A stretch of DNA of 64,000 nt from Gehongia tenuis (GTDB lineage Bacteria > Bacillota > Clostridia > Christensenellales > NSJ-53): contig NZ_JACRSR010000001.1 of assembly GCF_014384795.1 (NCBI RefSeq), positions 1,116,001-1,180,000 on the forward strand. The letters are read 5' to 3'. Both the position numbers and the translations under genes were made by a program. Below the pieces are notes generated by a model that ran no database searches, was not told the DNA's origin, and saw only the letters and a list, made by a program, of their open reading frames with translations. Each line of letters opens with the position of its first letter. Within the stretch, counting starts at the first letter, position 1. This document shows positions 17,069 through 26,164 of the stretch, piece by piece.

Positions 17069-19768
17069 ATGGAAACGCGCAGACCCGATCCTGACGCTTT
17101 GCTGCATAAGGTAATCCAAGAAGATGACCAAATCATACACAGGGCTGGTCATCTTAAAATCTTCTTTGGATACGCTGCAGGCGTGGGAAAGACCTATTCC
17201 ATGCTCGAGGCCGCCCATGCGGCCAAGGATGCGGGAATTGACGTGGTGGCGGGGTATATTGAGCCCCACACCCGACCGGAAACGCTGAAGCTTTTAGACG
17301 GCCTCGAACAGCTTTCACCCTTGGACGTGAAGTATAAGGGCATCACCCTAAGGGAGTTTGATCTGGACGCCGCCTTAGAGCGCCATCCTCAGCTCATCCT
17401 GGTGGATGAACTGGCCCACAGCAATGCTGAGGGCTGTCGTCATCGCAAGCGATATCAGGATATCGAGGAACTATTGAAGGCGGGCATCGATGTGTACACC
17501 ACCATCAATGTGCAGCACATTGAAAGTCTGAACGACGTGGTAGCTTCCATCACCGGCGTGATCGTCCGGGAGCGAGTCCCCGATCGGGTATTTGATCAGG
17601 CGGACCAAGTCGAGCTGGTGGATATCGAACCGGAGGAACTGATCAAGCGGCTGGACCGCGGAAAAATCTATCGCACCGAGCAGGCCCGGCAGGCACTGGC
17701 CCACTTTTTCGTGCCCAAAAATCTGGTCGCCCTGCGGGAGATCGCTCTGCGCCGCACCGCCGATCGGGTAAGCCGCCGAGCTGAGGAGGATGCGAAGATC
17801 GATCGGCAGCGTTTCGCCGCCGAGGAGCACATTATGATCTGCCTTTCCGCCTCCCCTTCCAATGCCAACGTGATTCGCACGGCCGCAAGGATGGCCGACG
17901 CCTTCCACGGTGCCTTTACTGCTCTTTTTGTAGAAACTTCGGGCGATATCACCGAGGATGCGCAAAAAAACCTTCGGGAAAACCTCCATCTTGCTGAGCA
18001 GCTGGGTGCCAAGGTGGCAACCGTCTATGGCGATGATATTCCCATGCAGATCGCCGAGTATGCTCAGGTCAGCGGTGTCACCAAGGTAGTGCTGGGTCGC
18101 TCCAACAACAGGCGCCGGATGTTCTCCACCAAAAAAAATTTTGTGGACCGGCTCACGGTGTTGGCGCCGGAGCTGGATATCTACATCATTCCAGACAGCC
18201 GTCCTCCCTATGCACCGGCTCAGCGCTCCTTCAAGGGTCTGGCCTTTCAGTTTTCCTGGGCCGATGTTGGCAAAATGATTGCCATCCTTGTGATGACTTC
18301 CCTCGTGTGCGTGCTCTTTGACCGGTTCGGTTTCAGTGAGGCCAACATCATCACCATCTACATTCTGGGTGTGCTGTTCATCTCCATGTGTACAAAGGGC
18401 GTACTCTATGGCCTCATTGCCTCCCTGGTGAACGTTTTTATCTTCAACTTTCTTTTTACCGATCCAAGGTTTACTTTGCAGGCCTACGATTCCGGTTATC
18501 CCATCACCTTTTTGGTGATGTTTGCAGCCGCTCTTGTGACCAGCACGCTCACCATGCGTGTCAAATCCCAGGCTCATCGTCAAGCGCTTAAGGCCTGGCG
18601 CACTGAGGTTCTACTGGAAACCAGCCAAAAGCTGCAACGAGCCAAGGATGTGGAGAACATTCTGTCGGAGGCCGCAGAGCAGCTGAAAAAGCTGTTTGAC
18701 TGCAGCATTTTATTCTATCCCAGCCTGGATGGCGTTTTGCAGCCTCCCCTCTATTTCCCCAAGGCGGGTGAAGAAGGCAGCAAAGGAATCTATGCCGCCC
18801 CGGACGAGCAGGGCGTCGCCCAATGGGTCTTTAAGAACAACAAGCATGCCGGTGCAACCACCAACACCCTGCCGGGCGCCCGATGTCTGTACATGGCCGT
18901 CCGCAACCATGATACCGTTTTTGCCGTGGTGGGCATCGCTCTTAATGAGCGGGTTCTTGAAGCTTTTGACCAGAGCCTTCTGGTGGCGCTTCTTGGCGAG
19001 TGCGCGCTGGCCCTTGAAAAGGAAAAGGTGGGCCGCGCTAAAAATGAGATTGAGCTCAAGGCCCAGCAGGAACAACTTCGGGCCAATCTTCTACGCACCA
19101 TCTCCCACGATCTCAGGACGCCTCTGACCAGCATCTCCGGCAACGCCAACATTCTTCTTGGCAACGCTGCCGTACTGGATGAAGCAAAGCGGCGGCGGCT
19201 CTATACCGATATCTACGATGATTCCATGTGGCTTATCAATCTGGTGGAGAACCTTTTAGCCGTGACCCGCATCGAGAACGGTTCCATGGATATTCATATG
19301 GAACCGGAACTCCTTGGCGAGGTCATTCAGGAAGCGATGGACCATTTGAGCCGCCGCAGGGATGAGCATGAGATTTTCGTGCAGCTGAAGGATGACCTGC
19401 TCATGGCCCGCATGGATTCCCGACTCATCATCCAAGTGATCATTAACATCGTAAACAACGCGATCAAGTACACGCCGGCCGGTTCAAAAATTGTCATCCG
19501 GGCCTTCGCCAAGGATGGTATGGCCCATGTGGAAATTGCCGACAATGGTCAGGGAATACCGGATGATGCCAAGGCCCGCCTCTTTGATATGTTCTATACG
19601 GCAAACAACCATCGGGGCGACGGCAGGCGGGGTCTGGGCCTCGGGCTTTCCCTGTGCAAATCCATCATATCGGCCCACGGCGGCACCATCGGGGTTCGGG
19701 ACAGCGTTCCCCATGGCGCTCTATTCTATTTCACACTGCAAGCTGAGGAGGTTGATCTTCATGAATAA
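17069..19768 (+). CDS. kdpD: Osmosensitive K+ channel sensor histidine kinase KdpD
   Basis: An 899-residue membrane sensor kinase. In order: N-terminal KdpD domain with Walker-type G-V-G-K-T (38-42), a universal-stress-protein domain (about 250-375), four membrane helices (about 395-490), a GAF-like region, then HisKA with phospho-acceptor H680 and a HATPase domain. In the stress-protein domain S-A-S (260-262) is followed after 20 residues by F-T-A-L-F (283-287), very close to the SXS-X20-FTAXY c-di-AMP motif described for Staphylococcus aureus KdpD. The ATG at 17069 is chosen: AAGAGG is 9 nt upstream, and earlier ATGs lie at the expected start of transcription. Confidence 0.95.
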   Translation: METRRPDPDALLHKVIQEDDQIIHRAGHLKIFFGYAAGVGKTYSMLEAAHAAKDAGIDVVAGYIEPHTRPETLKLLDGLEQLSPLDVKYKGITLREFDLDAALERHPQLILVDELAHSNAEGCRHRKRYQDIEELLKAGIDVYTTINVQHIESLNDVVASITGVIVRERVPDRVFDQADQVELVDIEPEELIKRLDRGKIYRTEQARQALAHFFVPKNLVALREIALRRTADRVSRRAEEDAKIDRQRFAAEEHIMICLSASPSNANVIRTAARMADAFHGAFTALFVETSGDITEDAQKNLRENLHLAEQLGAKVATVYGDDIPMQIAEYAQVSGVTKVVLGRSNNRRRMFSTKKNFVDRLTVLAPELDIYIIPDSRPPYAPAQRSFKGLAFQFSWADVGKMIAILVMTSLVCVLFDRFGFSEANIITIYILGVLFISMCTKGVLYGLIASLVNVFIFNFLFTDPRFTLQAYDSGYPITFLVMFAAALVTSTLTMRVKSQAHRQALKAWRTEVLLETSQKLQRAKDVENILSEAAEQLKKLFDCSILFYPSLDGVLQPPLYFPKAGEEGSKGIYAAPDEQGVAQWVFKNNKHAGATTNTLPGARCLYMAVRNHDTVFAVVGIALNERVLEAFDQSLLVALLGECALALEKEKVGRAKNEIELKAQQEQLRANLLRTISHDLRTPLTSISGNANILLGNAAVLDEAKRRRLYTDIYDDSMWLINLVENLLAVTRIENGSMDIHMEPELLGEVIQEAMDHLSRRRDEHEIFVQLKDDLLMARMDSRLIIQVIINIVNNAIKYTPAGSKIVIRAFAKDGMAHVEIADNGQGIPDDAKARLFDMFYTANNHRGDGRRGLGLGLSLCKSIISAHGGTIGVRDSVPHGALFYFTLQAEEVDLHE

Positions 19769-20468
19769 GCCCAAAATATTGGTTGTGGAGGATGACCGTG
19801 CGGTACGCAACCTCATCACCACCACTTTGGAAACGCAAAATTATCAATTCCATACCGCCGCCACCGGATCGGAATCCTTGCTGGAAGCGGTATCCGGCCG
19901 GCCCGATGTGATCTTGCTGGATCTTGGTCTTCCCGACATGGACGGCGTCGAGATCATCAAAAAAATCCGTACCTGGTCCAACATGCCCATCATTGTGGTG
20001 AGCGCCAGAAGCGAGGATAAGGATAAGATCGATGCCCTGGACGCGGGCGCTGACGACTATTTGACCAAGCCTTTCAGCGTCGATGAACTTTTGGCAAGGC
20101 TGCGGGTGGCTTTAAGGCGAAGCCGCTTCGACAGCCAGCAAGCGGGCGAGGCTGCCAGCGTTTTTCATAATGGCGACCTCACCATTGATTACGCGGCGGG
20201 CTGCGTATACCGTGAGGGGCAGGAGATCCATCTCACCCCCATTGAATACAAGCTGCTGTGCCTTTTGGCTAAAAATATAGGCAAGGTGCTCACCCACAAC
20301 TACATCCTCAAGGAGGTATGGGGAAGCGCCTTGCCCACCGACACGCCATCGCTGCGCGTTTTCATGGCAACCCTGCGCAAAAAAATCGAGAAGGTTCCTT
20401 CCCAGCCCCAGTACATCCAGACCCATGTGGGGATTGGCTACCGGATGGTGCGCATGGAGGAACGCTAG
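19761..20468 (+). CDS. kdpE: KdpE response regulator
   Basis: A 235-residue OmpR-family regulator: receiver domain with the acidic pair E-D-D at 10-12, phosphorylated D54 and the conserved Lys near 105, then a winged-helix DNA-binding domain (about 130-230). It starts 8 nt inside the end of kdpD, with GGAGG upstream. Partner of KdpD; expected to activate kdpF and kdpD promoters. Its stop codon overlaps, on the opposite strand, the stop of the patatin-like gene within a small palindrome. Confidence 0.96.
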   Translation: MNKPKILVVEDDRAVRNLITTTLETQNYQFHTAATGSESLLEAVSGRPDVILLDLGLPDMDGVEIIKKIRTWSNMPIIVVSARSEDKDKIDALDAGADDYLTKPFSVDELLARLRVALRRSRFDSQQAGEAASVFHNGDLTIDYAAGCVYREGQEIHLTPIEYKLLCLLAKNIGKVLTHNYILKEVWGSALPTDTPSLRVFMATLRKKIEKVPSQPQYIQTHVGIGYRMVRMEER

Positions 20469-21313
20469 CGTTCGTCGTTCCAGGCCTCAATTTTGTCCAT
20501 GACCCGGTTCACATCCTCCACCGCCATATCGTAGACGGCCTGGAGCTTTTCCCGTTCCCGTTCAAAGCGGCCGATCTCAATGGGACGGCTGGGCGCCACT
20601 ACGATGGCCCGTCCCTCCCTCTCCAGCCGTCTTACCAATTCCTGCTCCTCTCGATACACCTTGTGGCGCCGGTCCAAGACCTCGATCATATGGGGATACT
20701 TCCGGAATAGGCGGCTATAGACGTACCGGAATTTCTCCGGCTTTTTCACAAAATCCCGGGAACGGGTGAGCACCACGATCACCTTGTCACATCCATCGTC
20801 CAGCGCTTTCCTGACCGGGATAGGGTCGGAAGTGCCGCCGTCCAGGTATTTCCCGCCCCTGTACCGAACCATGGGCGCAAAAATGGGAATGGATGAGGAG
20901 GCGCGGATCACCGTGGAATCGTGGTCCAAATGTTCCTTGGTGAAATAGACCGTCTTCCCCGTATCCACATCGGTCACCCCGGTTACAAATTCGCAGGGCG
21001 AAGCAAGAAAGGTCTCGTAATCAAAGGGATCCAAATGGTTGGGGATCTCATCAAAGAGAAAATCCATGCCAAAGATGGACTTTGTCTTGAGAAAGCTGGA
21101 GATGCCGCCGTAACGTTTATCGTCCAGATAATCCATATCCACACGGTAGGCCCGGCCCTTCTGCCGGGATACATAGGATACACCGTTGCAGGCGCCGGCT
21201 GACACCCCAATGACATAGTCCGCTTCAATATCTTCTTCCATCAGGCGGTCCAGCACACCCACCGTGTAGATGCCGCGCATGCCGCCGCCTTCCAATACCA
21301 AACCTAATTTCAT
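20465..21313 (-). CDS. Patatin-like phospholipase
   Basis: A 282-residue lipid acyl hydrolase of the bacterial patatin family (RssA/YlbK-like). The oxyanion motif G-G-G-M-R-G is at residues 9-14, the nucleophile serine in G-V-S-A-G near 37-41, and the catalytic Asp in D-G-G near residue 158. No signal peptide, so probably cytosolic. Its start overlaps the stop of the upstream acetyltransferase by 4 nt, so the two are co-translated. Confidence 0.92.
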   Translation of the reverse strand: MKLGLVLEGGGMRGIYTVGVLDRLMEEDIEADYVIGVSAGACNGVSYVSRQKGRAYRVDMDYLDDKRYGGISSFLKTKSIFGMDFLFDEIPNHLDPFDYETFLASPCEFVTGVTDVDTGKTVYFTKEHLDHDSTVIRASSSIPIFAPMVRYRGGKYLDGGTSDPIPVRKALDDGCDKVIVVLTRSRDFVKKPEKFRYVYSRLFRKYPHMIEVLDRRHKVYREEQELVRRLEREGRAIVVAPSRPIEIGRFEREREKLQAVYDMAVEDVNRVMDKIEAWNDER

Positions 21314-22368
21314 ACCTTTTTCACAACCTTACAGGGATTTCCCGCGGCGAAAACGCCCTCCGGAATATCCCGAGTCACCACGCTGCCCGCACCGATTACG
21401 GTGTTGCTGCCGATGTTCACACCGGGGCAGAGAATGGCGCCTCCGCCAATCCAAACATTATCCCCCACAGTGATAGGCTTTGCACTCTCCGGCCCCTGGA
21501 TGCGCGCTTCAGCGTTCAGCGGATGGGTGGCCGTATAGATCTGCACCTTGGGTCCCAGCATGACGTTATCCCCAAAAACGATGGGCGTCACATCGAGAAA
21601 TACACAGTCGAAGTTGGCATAGAATTTTTTCCCGGCAATGATGTTATATCCATAGTCGCAGTAGAAGGGCGGTTCAATGTTGGCGTCCTCCCCGGCACGA
21701 ATGAGTTCACCCAGGATCTTCCTTCGTCTATTGATATCGGTGGAACCCCTGCTGTTCAGCTCCAGCATGAGTTCCCGGCAGCGCACCCGTTCCTTCACCA
21801 ACACCTCATCGCCGGCCTTATACGCCTGTCCCGCCAGCATCTTTTCCTTCTCCGTCATTTCATGGGGCTCAAAATGAAGCGTATACACCACATGGGGCAT
21901 GGTCTTACCGTTTACCATTTTGATGATGACCTCTCCCGCCGTCATGCCCAGCATTTCCGCCACATGAATGGACGACCGGTTGTTGGGCCGGATATCAGCC
22001 ACCAGCTTGGATGCTCCCAGGCTCTCCCTGGCGTATTCCGCCAGAGCCTTTGCTCCTTCCACGGCATACCCGCGGTGCCAGAAGCGTTTTTTGAGGATGT
22101 ATCCCAGGGAAAGCCCAATCTCGGAACGCACAAGGCCCATCTGGCCCACCATGAAACCATTCTCGTTCCAGGCGCCCCAATAGCCGCAGCCGTCCCGCTC
22201 ATAACGTTCCAGCTGCCGGTCAATCCACGCTTTCACCTCTTCGTCGCTGAATGGTTTCTCCCAGGCGTACATCACCTCCGGATCCTGGAGCATTTCCGCC
22301 ATGTCCTTAAAATCCTCCGGGGTCAGGGGTCTTAGGGTAAGCCTCCGTGTTTCGAGCACATTTTTCAT
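21310..22368 (-). CDS. Fusion of GNAT acetyltransferase and maltose-type O-acetyltransferase
   Basis: A 352-residue protein made of two complete acetyltransferases. Residues 1-166 form a GNAT domain of the RimJ/RimL type (R-L-T-L-R-P-L-T at the start, acetyl-CoA loop near 97-105). Residues 171-352 are a full-length maltose/galactoside O-acetyltransferase with left-handed beta-helix repeats and the catalytic His in A-T-H-P near residue 285. The second half begins exactly where stand-alone enzymes begin (MTEKEKMLAG), but the Met codon at 21858 has no good ribosome site, so one polypeptide is likely. Substrates unknown. Confidence 0.9.
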   Translation of the reverse strand: MKNVLETRRLTLRPLTPEDFKDMAEMLQDPEVMYAWEKPFSDEEVKAWIDRQLERYERDGCGYWGAWNENGFMVGQMGLVRSEIGLSLGYILKKRFWHRGYAVEGAKALAEYARESLGASKLVADIRPNNRSSIHVAEMLGMTAGEVIIKMVNGKTMPHVVYTLHFEPHEMTEKEKMLAGQAYKAGDEVLVKERVRCRELMLELNSRGSTDINRRRKILGELIRAGEDANIEPPFYCDYGYNIIAGKKFYANFDCVFLDVTPIVFGDNVMLGPKVQIYTATHPLNAEARIQGPESAKPITVGDNVWIGGGAILCPGVNIGSNTVIGAGSVVTRDIPEGVFAAGNPCKVVKKV

Positions 22369-22433
22369 TTTCTCTCCCCCTTACTTCATAAGCCCTGGGC
22401 TCTTTGCATAGGCATCACCAGGAGATGATGACC

Positions 22434-23270
22434 ATGGATCGCACCCTTCGCAATATGCTGATAACCGGACTCCTCTTGGTGATATTTACGGCATCCACCG
22501 GCCTTTTTCCTGCCGAGTCCCCCGTATTTCATCAAGGCGGCGAGAACGAAGCGGACGTCAAGGTGCCGGTGCTGATGTACCACCACCTGCTCAAAAGCGG
22601 TGAAAACAAGCGATATAAGGGCAATGAAATCGTGGTCACTGTGGAAAACTTTCAAAAGCAGATGGACTATCTCCATGATAACGGCTATCATACCGTGACC
22701 CTCTCGGAACTTTCCCGCTTTTTGTATCATGGCGGCACGCTGCCGGAAAAACCGGTGCTCATCACCTTTGACGATGGCTACTACAGCAACTACCAATACG
22801 CGTATCCCATCCTCCGGCAGTATGGCTACACGGCCGTTGTCTTTTTGGTGACCAGCAAGATTACGGACGAACAGGCCCCCTTCGATCCAAACGCCATCAC
22901 CATGCTCTCCTGGCCGGTCGTGGAAAAAAGCAGAGATGTGTTTGAATATGAGGCGCACACCCATGCGCTCCATGAAATCACCCAAAATGGCCGTTCGAGG
23001 CTCACTGACAGCAGTTACGAGGGTGTTCTGAAGGATCTTGGGCAATCGCTGGAGCATCTTGAAAACAAGGCCTTCTCCTATCCTTATGGCTTCTACAACG
23101 ATACCGTGATCAAGGCGCTTCAGGAAAAAGGGTTTGAACTGGCTTTCACCGTCCGTTCAGGATACGTAAAAAAAGGCAGCGATCCCTATCAGCTGCCTCG
23201 TTTCAATATTCGTCCCAACTGCTCTCTTGAGAGCTTCATTGGTATAGTGAACGGTTCCTGGGTCCCTTAG
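22434..23270 (+). CDS. Polysaccharide deacetylase family protein
   Basis: A 278-residue exported NodB-fold deacetylase. An N-terminal hydrophobic helix (about 7-22) acts as signal or anchor. Catalytic motifs: T-F-D-D-G (metal-binding second Asp), A-H-T-H-A-L-H (metal His pair in the spacing seen in PgaB/IcaB-type enzymes), and S-Y-P-Y-G. Acts on N-acetylated cell-wall or biofilm glycans. The ATG at 22434 is preferred since AGGAG is 9 nt upstream; a TTG at 22404 is also in frame. It converges on hemolysin III with overlapping stops. Confidence 0.9.
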   Translation: MDRTLRNMLITGLLLVIFTASTGLFPAESPVFHQGGENEADVKVPVLMYHHLLKSGENKRYKGNEIVVTVENFQKQMDYLHDNGYHTVTLSELSRFLYHGGTLPEKPVLITFDDGYYSNYQYAYPILRQYGYTAVVFLVTSKITDEQAPFDPNAITMLSWPVVEKSRDVFEYEAHTHALHEITQNGRSRLTDSSYEGVLKDLGQSLEHLENKAFSYPYGFYNDTVIKALQEKGFELAFTVRSGYVKKGSDPYQLPRFNIRPNCSLESFIGIVNGSWVP

Positions 23271-23944
23271 GCCATAATGACATAGAACAGGATGCAGAAG
23301 TAATGCAGGATGGCTCCTGCCAGCACGAACAGATGCCAGATGCTGTGCATATATTTGCGTTTCCAGCCGTAAAAGATGATGCCAAGGGTGTAGCAAAGAC
23401 CGCCGGCGATGAGCAGCACCGAACCCAGGGTTGCCATGTTTTGGATCACCGGTACGATGGCCACCACAATGCACCAGCCGCTTGCAATGTAACAGATCAT
23501 GGAGAAAACCTTGAACCGCTCAAGGCTGATGGCATTAAAGACGATGCCCAGCAGAGCCGCCGTCCAGACCACCGCAAAGATGGGCCAGCCCCAGCCGCTC
23601 TCCCGCAGGAGCACCAGCGTAAGGGGGGTGTAGCTGCCCGCGATAAGAACAAAGATGGACGTATGATCAAAAATTCTGAAGATCCGTTTTGCACCAGGAT
23701 GAGTGATGGCGTGATACAGCGTGGACATGGTAAAAAGTGTGACCAGACTGAGGCCGTAGATCGCAGCGCTCACAATCTTGTAGGCATCCCTTTGCAGGCA
23801 AGCCATCACAATCAGGATAACGCAGCCCGCCAGCGAGATGAGCGCGCCCACGCCGTGAGTCACCGCGTTCATGATCTCTTCGGCCAATGTATAGAAGGGC
23901 ATTTCCTTGATCGTTTTGCGTTTCGTAGGAATTTCGGTATTCAT
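23267..23944 (-). CDS. Hemolysin III / PAQR family membrane protein
   Basis: A 225-residue protein with seven predicted membrane helices of the HlyIII/YqfA (PAQR) family. Conserved features are visible: E-E-I-M-N-A-V-T-H near residue 22, S-T-L-Y-H in helix 3, F-D-H-T, and the C-terminal metal-binding histidines in S-I-W-H-L-F-V and I-L-H-Y. Most bacterial members have no demonstrated haemolytic activity. GGAGG lies upstream of the ATG. Confidence 0.92.
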   Translation of the reverse strand: MNTEIPTKRKTIKEMPFYTLAEEIMNAVTHGVGALISLAGCVILIVMACLQRDAYKIVSAAIYGLSLVTLFTMSTLYHAITHPGAKRIFRIFDHTSIFVLIAGSYTPLTLVLLRESGWGWPIFAVVWTAALLGIVFNAISLERFKVFSMICYIASGWCIVVAIVPVIQNMATLGSVLLIAGGLCYTLGIIFYGWKRKYMHSIWHLFVLAGAILHYFCILFYVIMA

Positions 23945-24001
23945 GGATGCTGCCTCCGAATCTTTTTTTCAGATTATAACCATCTTAAATTAGTATAACA
24001 C

Positions 24002-25219
24002 TTATTCCGTCATTTCTGTACGATCAAAGTTTCGAGTAATCACCCTGCAGACGAGGCCAATGATCACCAAAACCACACCGGAAGCCATAAACCAAGTATC
24101 AATACCCACCTTTTCCGCCAGGGGCCCGGCAATAAACAGTCCCACCGGCGTGGCAAGGGACATGGCGCTGGTCGCTAAAGACAGCACCCGGCCCAGCTTT
24201 TCCGGTGCGACAGTAGCTTGGATATAGGTGATAAAGGGCACGGAAAAAAAGTTGCCCGCCGCGCCCATGAGACAGGACAGCACCGCAAAGAGCCAAAAAG
24301 CCGTGGACGGCAGCAGGCCGGACGCACCGATGAAGACTCCCAGGGCGGCAATGGCCAGGGACATCATGAAGAACCGGCGTTTTTCCCCGCCCAGAATTCC
24401 GATAAATATGGAAGAAAGAAGCATACCGCCGGCAAAAAGCAGTTCCACCAAACTTGAATGCCAAGCCGTACCGCCGAAATGGCCGTTCACCATCAGAGGA
24501 AACAGGGAACCCACCGGCACATAGATGATGCACGCCGCAAGAATGGGCCAGCAAACCCTGAACAACTTGCGGTTGTGCCGCAGGGCCCGCCATCCCTCCG
24601 CCAGCTCATGCCACACATGGGGCTTCTCATGGCTTTTAGGCGGATCAGGAATCTTTACCGCTGCCACAGTGGCCACCGCTATGATGGCGCCGATCACATC
24701 CACAAGCATCACTGCCGGCAGTTCAAAGGCCGCCATAAGCGCGGCTCCCAAAACCGGCCCAGCCATTAAAGCGCCCGACTGGACAAACTGTCCCCAGCCG
24801 CCGGCTTTCATGATCATCTCCGGCGGAACCAGCATGGGAATTGCCGCCTGCATGGCCGGGCCATGAAATACCGATCCAAGAGCGCGCAAAAATAGGATGA
24901 TGTAAAATACATAGGTGGGCGGCTCCCCCCACAGCAGCAGGACGCCCAATATCCCGCTGGCCAGCGCCACAAAAAGATCGGCATAGATCATCACCTTCTT
25001 GCGGCTCATGCGGTCCACCCATACTCCCGCGAATATACCCAGGAGCGCCTGGGGCAAAAGCCCGGCCACCGAGGCCAGCGCCAGCGTATTGGCGGAGCCG
25101 GTTTTGATGGTCAAATACCATAGGATTGCAAACTGAACGGCAGCGCTTCCCACGATGGAGAAGGTCTGTCCAATATAGATAACGACAAAGGATCTGAGCC
25201 AATGATGATTTCGGGTCAC
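24002..25219 (-). CDS. MFS transporter, macrolide-efflux-like
   Basis: A 405-residue major facilitator with twelve hydrophobic segments and the loop motif D-R-M-S-R-K-K between helices 2 and 3. It resembles the MefA-type branch of drug/macrolide exporters, though the substrate cannot be read from sequence. It begins with GTG and is the last gene of a tightly packed run that also includes CorA, a DrrAB-like ABC exporter and an aminoglycoside-modifying-type enzyme. Confidence 0.85.
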   Translation of the reverse strand: MTRNHHWLRSFVVIYIGQTFSIVGSAAVQFAILWYLTIKTGSANTLALASVAGLLPQALLGIFAGVWVDRMSRKKVMIYADLFVALASGILGVLLLWGEPPTYVFYIILFLRALGSVFHGPAMQAAIPMLVPPEMIMKAGGWGQFVQSGALMAGPVLGAALMAAFELPAVMLVDVIGAIIAVATVAAVKIPDPPKSHEKPHVWHELAEGWRALRHNRKLFRVCWPILAACIIYVPVGSLFPLMVNGHFGGTAWHSSLVELLFAGGMLLSSIFIGILGGEKRRFFMMSLAIAALGVFIGASGLLPSTAFWLFAVLSCLMGAAGNFFSVPFITYIQATVAPEKLGRVLSLATSAMSLATPVGLFIAGPLAEKVGIDTWFMASGVVLVIIGLVCRVITRNFDRTEMTE

Positions 25220-25243
25220 ACAGGACCTGCCTTTCTTAGCCGG

Positions 25244-26155
25244 TCAAAGCCATTTATTTTTCCTGAAATGATAGATGCAGACCGCCACAACGGCAAGGCT
25301 GATCACGATAAGTGCCGGATAGGCCCAGGGCTGCCGATACTCCGGCATATCAAAGTTCATGCCATACCAGCCGGCAATGAGGGTGAGCGGCAAACACACA
25401 GCGGTGATCACGGTGAAGAGCTTCATCAGCCGGTTGAGGCTGATATCCACCTGGGCCTGGTAGGATTCCCGCACCTGGGTGACATAGTCCCGCAAGGTCA
25501 TCACTCCATGATAGAGCCGGTTCACACGACCGGTCAGCATTCTGAAATAGCGAAGAGCCCGCTTGTTCACCAGTTCGTTTCCGTTCTCTTCGATCATTTC
25601 AGAAATTTCCAGCAGCTGTTCGTAATAACGCTTCAGCGCCATAAGCTTTCTTCGAAGCATCACGATCTCCCGGGTGCAGTCCTGTTTTTCCGATGTCAGC
25701 AATGCTTCCTCCAGGTCGGAAATCTCCTGTTCGATATCCTCCAGAAGGGCAGTGTCCCCTGCGGTCAATTGATCAAAATAGGAATAGAACACCCGATCCA
25801 AGGTTGGCTCCAGTTCCCCTTTTTTAAGCGCCTCCACGATCCCGTCCGCGATCCGGTCGCCGTCGCATACAAACAGCATGAGCCCCCTGCGATAATAGAT
25901 GCAGGTACGGTGGTACGGCTTAAAAAGATCATCGCGGTTCGGAATGTTGAGAGCGATAAAATCAAAACCCTCATGACTCTCCATTTTAGAAGGGGTGGCG
26001 GCCAGACATTCGCCAACGATCCTGGGATGGATCTCCAAAACATCCGCTATAATTTCCAGCTGATCCCCGCGGGCCACGATCAGGCAGGGCTCTCCCCTTC
26101 TCAGGGCCGCCTCTAAACTTTGGTTATCCCGAGCATTTTGAGTGAAAATTTCCAT
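25244..26155 (-). CDS. CorA-family divalent metal transporter
   Basis: A 303-residue CorA-like protein: a large soluble N-terminal domain with a long charged helix (about 140-225), then two C-terminal membrane helices. The signature Y-G-M-N-F lies at the end of the first helix, where it forms the Mg2+ (or Co2+/Ni2+) selectivity loop. It starts 9 nt after the ABC permease gene stop and is followed by the MFS gene after 24 nt. Confidence 0.9.
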   Translation of the reverse strand: MEIFTQNARDNQSLEAALRRGEPCLIVARGDQLEIIADVLEIHPRIVGECLAATPSKMESHEGFDFIALNIPNRDDLFKPYHRTCIYYRRGLMLFVCDGDRIADGIVEALKKGELEPTLDRVFYSYFDQLTAGDTALLEDIEQEISDLEEALLTSEKQDCTREIVMLRRKLMALKRYYEQLLEISEMIEENGNELVNKRALRYFRMLTGRVNRLYHGVMTLRDYVTQVRESYQAQVDISLNRLMKLFTVITAVCLPLTLIAGWYGMNFDMPEYRQPWAYPALIVISLAVVAVCIYHFRKNKWL

Positions 26156-26164
26156 AAGCCATCC

